Source: Hemileia vastatrix
Taxonomy: Eukaryota > Basidiomycota > Pucciniomycetes > Pucciniales > Zaghouaniaceae
Direction: 5' to 3'
Length of the DNA stretch: 64,000 nt
Assembly: GCA_030280995.1 (NCBI GenBank)
Contig: JASXTE010000015.1
Location: forward strand, 18,923,001-18,987,000
Position numbers and translations under genes: made by a program. Below the pieces are notes generated by a model. The model saw only the letters and a program-made list of their open reading frames with translations, had not been told where the DNA came from and ran no database searches. Of this stretch, positions 56,215 through 64,000 are shown one piece after another; the stretch's first letter is position 1, and every line of letters begins with the position of its first letter.

Positions 56215-56479
56215 AAAATGATCAATCAACGTATGAAAATCCCTGCCACAATCATGATAATTCATTAATGGAATAGACGCCATAGTTTTGCTAGAGAATA
56301 CTTACGTTTCTCGTGTAAAAAGGAGGATCGACATAGCTTGGAACAAAGCTGTGATTTCTTCGTTTCAAGGTTTTGGACATAGGAATATATAAACCATGGA
56401 TAAAAGCAAAAAGACTTGAAAATGTTATTAGTAATAATGCAGTATTAACCCAGAGCTTCATAGAGAAAGCTTTAAGCAT
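56215..56479 (-). CDS. candidate small secreted protein gene, model incomplete
   Basis: The minus-strand first exon from ATG 56479 encodes MLKAFSMKLWVNTALLLITF..., with a typical signal peptide (hydrophobic to about residue 27, likely cut after FIHG). It continues LYIPMSKTLKRRNHSF and YVDPPFYTRN, and the next bases are a consensus donor, GTAAGT (56302-56297). About 20 bases further a second protein-like stretch reads MASIPLMNYHDCGRDFHTL and DHFGLDYVGECFFK, TAA. No acceptor joins the two in phase (the offset is one base), so there is an unseen intron form, a frameshift or a sequencing error. A secreted protein, possibly an effector, is inference. Confidence 0.4.
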
Positions 56480-58001
56480 TGTTAATTCGGAAATCTGATG
56501 TTGTAAAACTTTTCTGCAATGGAAGCCAGAGATTGAATTTTGGATGCGATAGTGCGCTCATTATATATTAATGACTGTCCTCCGGGTAAAAAATGCTGGG
56601 ATTCTTGAGGGACACAATTGGAAGATAAGACTAATATGATTAAATTGTGCAAATTTACAATGTATGCTCACTGCTTATCAGTTAGCTGTGTGGAGTAGAA
56701 TTCTAGATTCAGAAAAGGCCGCACACCTGCTTGCTTGATGCGAAGAAAATTGAATTCAACGGTATTTTTATTTCAAGGCGGAGAATGAAAATCACCAGGA
56801 TCAATAACCAGCATTTAAATGTATTGCTTCATTTTTTAAGCAAGATTTGAATTAGATTCAGATAGTCATTTTATGTCAGCATACAGGCACCATCAATTAT
56901 AAAATTGAATTGGAAGAGAATATTGAGGCTTAAATGATATTGGAAGAATATAATTTTATGCTTATGAAATTGGTTTAAAATCTTACATCGTTCAAAAATC
57001 CTAAGGATGAAATTAAACCATTCATAAAAAGTACAGCAAAATTATAAATGCTTGGCCTTCTTTCCAAATTTTTTTTGCTACTTTTTTGCCTGGCTCAGTA
57101 CTATTCCGGCCTTACACAGGGGGTTTTTAGGCTTTTATGGGTGATACACCCAACAAAAAAAATGCTGCGCCAGTACCAAAAGTGCACAAAAAATGACAAA
57201 AGGGCCAAGAATTATTGTTCTTGCTGTATATTAAAACTGCAGGATAATTGAATGCAACGATGACAAAGCGGAGAGAAATTCCAAGAATGGTGTAGAGAAG
57301 AGCCTCATGAGGTGGCTTAAGCACACGTTCTTAAGGGATGTCAGTCTTAAGAAGATAGTGTTAGTATTGGATGAATAAATATCCTTCTGTTTACTTTTTA
57401 ATTAAAAGTGGAGATTTTTCCCTGTACCTTAAGATAGGGTAGCAATTATTTTACCTTACATTCAAACCTTTAAGAGTTTTTAACGCAGTCTATTTATATT
57501 TCAATGGCTCCATTTAATAAGAAACACACACACCAGAAAGAGAATGCGGGCACCTGATAGTAGGTTCCAATCCCTATCTTTGATTTGATTTGATTCAGCT
57601 TTGGCTCAGCTGTAATTCTTCTTAGAAGATCGCGCACTGAACACTGAGCATGCCAGCTTGCGTGGCATCAAATCTGAGTTATTCTTGAATCATAAATGGA
57701 TTTAGAGATGGTATCTTTTTTTGTGGTGAAAATTTTCTCACAGAAAGCTTGAATTATTTCCTGAAGGTATCAGTGGGCTTGTTCAAGTTATGAGAGATGA
57801 AACCAAGGATACAATAAGCGATGAGTGGAACAGGCAGGAGACCATAAATGACCTATATGCATTAAATTTATCCAGGACCAATTTGTAGACAAGACAAAGT
57901 GAATCAAATTCCGAACCTAGGGTGATGTACCTGAGAAATTCTGGAAACTTTTGACCCTCTCAATCAAATTTTCCTCACATTTTATACGCTATACGTCTTT
58001 A
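56480..58001. other. intergenic, no supported gene
   Basis: The segment 57041-57330 has higher complexity and overlapping short open frames on both strands (57048-57251 plus; 57127-57324 minus). Neither shows a known domain or splice structure, so I do not call a gene. Confidence 0.4.
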
Positions 58002-58198
58002 GGGGGTGTCAAACATGGCAAATGTGGAAACACATTAAATTGATTTCTAGTTACAAAAAAATAGGTAATCCATCTATATTCGGTTTTAAAAAAAAGCTTT
58101 TAACAGTAAAAATCAATATAATTGAAAGTTTATAAGCTATTATCTTGATTGAAAAAAATGAGATTTTGGAATGGCTGAATTGTATGTCTGACACCACC
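58002..58198. mobile_element. MITE, 197 bp, TA-flanked
   Basis: It begins GGGGGTGTCAAACATGGC after TA (58000-58001) and ends with the complement of GGTGGTGTCAGACATAC before TA (58199-58200). It is nearly the same length as the MITE at 54714. The ends link the GGGGGTATCAA type with the GGTGGTGTCAG type. Confidence 0.75.
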
Positions 58199-58975
58199 TA
58201 TTGCAGCCAAAAGAGAAGCCGAAGAGAAATGATTTGAAGACATTTTCTTTAACAAAAAGGTGCTCAAAGTGTCATCCAATTAAGAAGGTGAAAAGAATAT
58301 AAATATATCAATTCCCAAAAATCACATGAAAACAACAAGAGATCTGCAAAGTAATCGCCTGAAAAAATATATGATCCATTTTAAAGCTCATCTTGTTTTT
58401 TCAAATTCTGACTATCGTTTTGAAAACTTGTTCCGCAAAAGTTTTCAGCCTCCCTATGATCAACCTTATTTCACCTAGTGAGTTGAAATCCCAAAATGAT
58501 TATCTTAACTCCCCCCAACCAACATCAAGTGTAATACTTGCCTCCAACAGATCTCAATGATTTAACGTCGCTTCTCACAAAGGTGGGTATATTTAAAAAG
58601 AAGGGGAGTCATAAATGATTTTTTTCCTAGCGATAATCTCTATTCGTGGAAAAAATATTTTCTGCATCTTAATTTTTGCCAAAAATTTTCACAAAAGACT
58701 TACCCATAATGCAATACCCACTTTTCGAGCTAGCGCGATTAAGGGAAGTTTGAAGACAACCGTTTGAACTTAGAGTCATACACATTTTATAGTCTCTAAC
58801 TTCAAATATCTTCACGTTGGATGAAAATTTAAAGATGATTGATTCCAGTCGTGGTATGAACTACAACATACTTCTGTTTTGAGGGGAAATTTTTTTTCTC
58901 TTTGGCTAATTTAAAGGTGTTACCTATCTTCTTCTCCCCCCATTTAGCTTCTTAGCAAATAGTCACACTTGTAAA
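58199..58975 (+). promoter_or_regulatory. upstream region of the secreted-protein gene
   Basis: No gene. A pyrimidine stretch, CTATCTTCTTCTCCCCCC (58925-58942), lies about 35 bases before the ATG, as is common in fungal promoters. No clear TATA box. Confidence 0.4.
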
Positions 58976-61181
58976 ATGTTCTTTCTTTTTTGCACAAGAT
59001 TTGGACTTGTTTTTTTCTTTACTACGCTTAACAATTTTATAATAGCAGAACCTTCTGAGTCACGACTTTTTACTTTGGGTGAATCATCTTACTCTAATCC
59101 AACACACCAGTATGAATGGGATGAAGCTCAGAAATTTTACGATATGATTCAATTAACACCAGCCAAGTTTTTACCCACGTCCTTGCATATCTCTCGTTTA
59201 AAAAATCGCTTACTTGATACAGAATTTGCGTTTAAGCTGGATATCGTACACGATTTGAGTGTGCTGTCTACTCTGGCCAAGTTTTTCAAAGCAGATGAAG
59301 TTGAGTTGAAAAACTGGATGTCCCGATTAGACATTGCGCCGATACAGGATCTTGATATGCATTTAAAACAGGGATTGGAATTCCTACACAACGTTTATCC
59401 GTTTTCCACTGCAGAACAAAGCCCCCTAGCAGTAAGAACTCGATTTGTCCTATATCATGCAATACAGACTGTCATTGAAAAAGAAAGAATAGAATCGGCA
59501 TGGTGGCGAAGCTTCAAAAATCAAATGCAACAATATAAGTGGCAAAGTTATGAACTATCTCTTTTTCAAGGTAATAAAATTTAAAATTTTGCACCAATTT
59601 TCAAGTTTCTGATTTATAACTATATTTGCTAAGCATACCGGACGGCTTCGCGATATTCAAAAAGGTTCTACCTCGGCCCCGGCGCGCGAGAAAACAATAT
59701 GGAAAACCCGTCTCGCTGGTTGAAAACTGGTGAGCACATTCCACATTAATCCAGAGGTATCGGCTAAAATTGTAATTTCCTACCTACTCATGTTATGTAA
59801 ACCTTTTCGAGAAAAGCTGGTAAGACCATCTTGGAATTTTACTTCTCTTTTGAACATATCTGACGAAGTAAAGTCTAACACAATTTTTCGATGTATATAA
59901 ACGTCCCTCGCGGATGAAAAGATTTTGATTCACAGATCAAGTTTCTGTCTTACATCCAACTTCTCGAAAATTTAGCAATAAAAGTTGAGAGCGAGCCTTC
60001 GGCGGAACCTTCAGCTCCGCGACAATGGCTTGATATTTATCAACACATTTTTAATGAAGTACAAGAAGAATTAAAAGGCAACTTTGATCTTTCTCCAAAT
60101 CCAGTGTCAACTTTTATGCTAAAACAACCACAGGATTCAGAATCAGTGATCTCTAACCTATATGTAGCGCAAAGCCTGATTGAAAAACATGTATTTCTTA
60201 AATGGAATGCAATGATATTTAAACACTTTTTGCATTCAGGGGACATCAATACTCAGGCAGAAATAGAAGCCTCAAGACTTGAATTATTGATTAGAGAAAG
60301 CACAGACAATATGGAAACCAATATTATCGACGACATGAGGACGACTTACAAATTTTTGGTTGGAAAGTTTATTGAACAAACTGATTCAACAAGCCGGGAT
60401 ACGTATTATAAACTTCTTACAAATATCCGGTTCGGCCCTGGATTAGCAATACTTCCGTGGGAGATTCTTGATAAAATAGCTCATCAGAATTCTCAGGTTA
60501 TGAGGAAACTCGTTAGGTCAATGAAAGCGCAAGGGATTTTTGATAATCCATCAGATTGGAAGGGTTTTCCTGAATTCTTAACCAGAGGAAAGTTATATGA
60601 TCAAAACGGTACGCTGCATATAAAATTCAATAATACATTGAAGAAAAACTAAAATGAATATATAACTTGGAAAAGTTTTACAAGGCAGTGATATATTTCA
60701 AAAAGTAGTTCGTTCAACGCCACATAATGAGTTAGATTTAACTGAAAGCGGCTTCCTAAGAATCACGCGAAAGTTGGATAAAATGCGCCCGAACTGGCCT
60801 GGACGCATTAAATATCAAGCTCGGCGACTTAAAAGTTTGATGAAAATTCTTGTGGCAAATTTGGGACTAGCCGCTATGGATATAAAAAAATTGAGATTCG
60901 AAACCCGCTTGGCGATAATATCCTATTCTGTCTTGGCCTACTTACTGAAAGGAAGAACTCAAACCCCGGTAGAACAATATTTGGTGGAGATAATGAATTC
61001 AGTGAGAGACCGGGAAAAACTGGAATCAAATTTGAGGCAAATTGATCTTGTTTTTCAAGATATGCACCGCTATCACTGGGTAGTAGAGAATGTATTGCTG
61101 TTGAGCCCTCAGGAAGAAGTGTTAACGAATTTTATGAAACAAATGCTGAAAATAGCCAATATAAATCCGCAGCAGTTTTGA
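58976..61181 (+). CDS. three-exon gene for a 595-residue predicted secreted protein, unknown function
   Basis: join(58976-59570, 59922-60608, 60676-61181). The summed length is 1788 bases, in frame throughout. Exon 1 starts MFFLFCTRFGLVFFF...IIAEPSES: a hydrophobic signal peptide of about 24 residues. The mature part appears to have no cysteine, is largely helical and rich in charged residues, and shows no motif or family I recognise. Intron 1 (351 bp) has a GGTAATA donor; the acceptor at 59921 (GATGAAAAG) is chosen because it keeps phase, while the stronger CAG at 59935 does not. Intron 2 (67 bp; GTACGC...GGAAAAG) joins LYDQN to VLQGSDIF. Base composition is more balanced than in the repeats around it. 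It is probably a resident host gene exported from the cell; an effector role is possible but unsupported. Confidence 0.65.
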
Positions 61182-61714
61182 CTGTCTGGTTGGCACTCCT
61201 AGCGTAGTATTTTATTTATATATAATAATTAATCAGCAGTTAAAAATTAAAATAATGTAATTCATCTTCATCTCCTTTCATTCTTTCATTCAGACATACA
61301 TTTTTATGCAATAAAATTAACCTCAAGCTTTTAATGAGATTTAAGGTTGTATTTTACTCGGAAAATTTAATCATTAATAACCATTCTCACTATCGTCTGA
61401 ATATTTTCAAGAAACCTTTCTTATTATGCGCCCCTTATATTCCTTTTGGCGATCAAAACAGTGATGATTTTTTGGTGATTTTATAATGATACATAGATTT
61501 TCTAAGAAAATGAAAATTAATTTCAAACTCAAAGAACTACAAACATTTTAAGAAAGTTAGGCTGATAAGTTTTTCAAGGGGATTCACCAATATAATGCGT
61601 AAACAATAAATGGTGCAATAGCCAACAGATCTCATGGCAGGTATTTGAATGTAGGTGATAAATCAAACAAATGACTGGCTTTGATATTAGCTTAAAGTTT
61701 AAATTGTAAAATAA
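61182..61714. other. 3' flank and intergenic sequence
   Basis: No gene. Possible poly(A) signals are AATAAT (about 61223) and CAATAAAATT (61310-61319). Confidence 0.4.
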
Positions 61715-61857
61715 GTGGGTCTCAAATTTAGAAATCCCCCATTAATTAATGGGTATTTCAAGCCAAAAAAAATTTAACTATGAAAAAATAGTCAAGGCTG
61801 TTTTGGTGGAAAAAAAGGGGGACTTTGAGAAGTGAGATTTCTAACTTCAATACACTC
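61715..61857. mobile_element. degraded MITE of the 54714 type
   Basis: The left end GTGGGTCTCAAATTTAGAAAT and right end ATTTCTAACTTCAATACACTC resemble the MITE at 54714, as does the internal GGTGGAAAAAAAGGGGG. The ends are too eroded to check the TA duplication. Confidence 0.55.
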
Positions 61858-63014
61858 TTTTGTATGAGTCTTAGCTATAGCTAAGTGGCAGGTCTTTAAA
61901 ATTGAAAATGGTTGAAGAATTAATAAATGGTGGTATTGTTGATGGTAACATCATGGGAATTTGGGGTGAAATCTACGGTAGAATAGAAAGATATGAGAGC
62001 TTTTTTTCCTAGAAGTAGTGATAGTAGATTAGATTCGATTATAATTAGCAAAATGGTTTCAGTAATTTCCCTCCATAGTTTTTAACATAATAAAAGTATG
62101 TATCAATATTGAATTCTTAAACTTTTTCCTTTTAGAAAGAAATGTTTCATACCATACTTTCCATTTTTCTCCATTAATATTACTCTTGAAATGGAATAAA
62201 CTTGAGAATTTTCAACTTACTTATCACAAAAGCAAAACCTTTCCAGCTTTAAATTCACAATTCATTTCATATATTAAATTCATACATTTTTAGTAACTTA
62301 CCATCTAGATATTTTAATTTTTCACTACACTGATAAAACAAGTCAAGTTTTTAAGCTACAAAAAAAATTATGAAAATAAGTGAAAAGGGTACTTTCAACT
62401 TTTACATGGTAATAAAATAAATGTTGCCTTACAAGTTTGTGGTTAAATTTTTATTATCATTTTACAAGTCTCAATTCATGATTTCCATCAAATCAACCCT
62501 TAAAATAAATTAAAATATCATCTTTTGGTTGTATCTACACATAGGTACACTTAAAGATCAAAAGATTTTTCTAGAAAAGTTTTAGTTAATGGCATATATC
62601 ACAATATTTACTTAGTATGTAGAGTGGATAGAAAGATACAGCTGAAAAAATTGGTGAGACTTGTATGCAAGTCTATTCTCCCACTGAAATTTTTTGGGTA
62701 TGGACATGAATTCCAGTCTCCTTCTCATTTTTTTCTGGTGATACTTCTAATTTGTTTACTCCATTTTTTAGGCTCAAACAATTACACAAAACACATGTCA
62801 TTATTCAGTCCAATTAAAAAAGTCTCAGAGAATTATAATCACCAGTGAGTCACTTCTCAGTAAACTTTCAGTAAGATCTTATTCAACTCTCATTGCATTC
62901 TCAGAAAGCACTCAAAAAGTTTCAGAAGGTTTTCACTATGAGCTCAGGGGACAAATTGTTAAGACCTAAGAAGGCCGACTACTACTAGCGCTGATGCTAG
63001 CCTTTAAGCGGGAC
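61858..63014. other. intergenic, no supported gene
   Basis: AT-rich. One 74-codon frame (62624-62848) shows no protein-like features. Just before the LTR at 63015 is a short hairpin: AAGGC (62971), CTAGC...GCTAG (62986-63001), GCCTT. Confidence 0.45.
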
Positions 63015-64000
63015 TATCAGGCTGAGGTCAAGTACAAAGACGTGAACTAGCTTGAATGGTCAGTTGTCTAGAAGATTTTTATGGTCCTATATGAATACTG
63101 TAGTACTAATCCAATAAGTAGTAAAATATAATCAAAATTAAAGGTCTCAGTAATAAAATTCTCACTATTTTTATATATGGCTTACAATCTTTGTAGTTGG
63201 TAGAAAAATAGATTTCAAAATTCAGATACTATTCAAAAGTCTTATAAAAGTACTAATTGATATGTATTGTAATTTATTTGGTTATATTGGTAAATTGTAA
63301 ATGATAAAGAATGAAGAAAACAAGACCCAAAACCTCCTCCTTTTATACACACTAAGTTCCCCAATAAATCCCTTGATGTACCATCCAATACAATGTTAAT
63401 GACGCCTCAAACAACTAATAGACCTCTCCATCAAAACCCCTAGTGACCCATAACATAATTAGACAAGCAACAACCACTAAAATCCTATCAATAATAAGGG
63501 AGATCCATCAAAATTAAAGAAAAGACAAAAAGAGAGTATATGCGTGAAAAACAATGATATAAAAGACTAAAGGAGACTTTTTAAGGTTAATTATAGCTTA
63601 ATAATAAGGGGAATCTACTGTAGAAATGGAGGGGCTAATCCTGACATTATACTACGTGAAATTCCCATCCAAAAATAACCAATATTGACTGAGAAACCAC
63701 CCAAAAACTTAAGAAAGAGCGTGAGATATGGGGTAACTGCATGCAGTCCTTGGCAGGCGCTTGCACAGGTAAATCCTTGACTAAATTTAGGCAAATTTAA
63801 GCATGGTGATGAAATAAGGTGCCAAGAGTGAGGTTATTAATGAAATTAGTGCATATAAACAAGGTCAATGCACTATTAATTAAGCTAGGACACTAAATAA
63901 GCGCCTGTTGCCTATTTTAGTGTGTTTCCCCACAGTGGGCGTAGAATGTGGGGTAATTATAGTATGAAAAAGCTAACTTTGCTAAAAATGAAGCTATTCA
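63015..64000 (+). repeat. third copy of the TGTCAGGCTG-family LTR, cut by the window end
   Basis: It starts TATCAGGCTGAGGTCAAG (first TG now TA) and follows the solo LTRs at 35203 and 44482 to the end of the window, with clearly more differences than those two have from each other. It is about 986 of 1494 bp. Solo LTR or part of a full element cannot be decided here. Confidence 0.8.

Noticed and set aside
57048..57324. Opposed open frames with a signal-like start
   Set aside because: Two overlapping short frames on opposite strands, no splice sites, no recognised family; insufficient support.
59571..59935. Alternative acceptor CAG at 59935 for the secreted-protein gene
   Set aside because: With the GGTAATA donor it leads to a TGA after 17 codons; the acceptor at 59921 keeps the frame.
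62624..62848. 74-codon plus-strand frame
   Set aside because: Composition is typical of AT-rich noise and there is no context supporting a gene.
1..64000. tRNA or rRNA genes
   Set aside because: I saw no cloverleaf-compatible sequence or rRNA core; the primer-binding sites suggest only the 3' end of an unidentified tRNA.

Overview
The window is very AT-rich eukaryotic DNA and almost certainly comes from a transposon-swollen fungal genome. A rust fungus (Pucciniales) is my best guess. The basis is chromovirus-type Ty3/gypsy elements, fungal introns of about 60 bp with CTRAY/TACTAAC branch sites, Tc1/mariner remnants, and a repeat-rich coiled-coil gene of a kind I associate with rusts. The species call is inference; the transposon content is read directly from the sequence.

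Positions 1-46694 are almost entirely LTR retrotransposons packed inside one another. The host of the nest is a decayed plus-strand element (E6) whose 5' LTR is at 1911-2673. A minus-strand element E5 (3543-29492) sits in its leader. Element E2 (3898-20579, minus) sits inside the 3' LTR of E5, at its TATA box. Element E3 (9843-19060, plus) sits inside the leader of E2. Five-base target duplications (AACTT for E3, CCTTT for E2, an imperfect ATATA/AAATA for E5) and rejoinable flanks support each step. E6 then continues from 29498 to an LTR at 37162-37926, which also serves as the 5' LTR of a second, nearly identical internal region (E7, to 46441), followed by a truncated LTR. E6 and E7 share stop codons and the same solo-LTR insertion, so the LTR-internal-LTR-internal-LTR array arose by duplication after decay. 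An older pol fragment of the same lineage (352-1910) lies to the left.

E3 is the best preserved element. Its domain order is leader, short spliced upstream gene (ORF0), Gag capsid, zinc knuckle, protease, reverse transcriptase, RNase H, integrase and chromodomain, with one in-frame TAA between capsid and zinc knuckle. The main discovery is ORF0: removal of a 64-bp intron moves translation into a second frame overlapping the apparent N-terminal Gag. It gives a 205-residue coiled-coil/proline-rich protein ending in Pro-Trp or Ser-Trp. The same 205-codon spliced frame is intact in the otherwise dead E5 and recognisable in the distant E6/E7 lineage. A 58-bp intron-like segment at its 3' end leaves the stop codon unchanged whether or not it is spliced.

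From 46695 the sequence changes to DNA transposons. A dead Tc1/mariner transposase (47640-48262 plus 53402-53665) is split by a 5137-bp TA-flanked element with GGGGGTATCAA inverted ends. That element carries a broken multi-exon gene with five 18-residue coiled-coil repeats. Related MITEs follow at 54714, 54917, 58002 and 61715. Two likely host genes are present: a small secreted-protein candidate on the minus strand near 56215-56479, and a three-exon gene (58976-61181) for a 595-residue, cysteine-poor secreted protein of unknown function. The window ends inside a third copy of the solo-LTR family (63015-64000).
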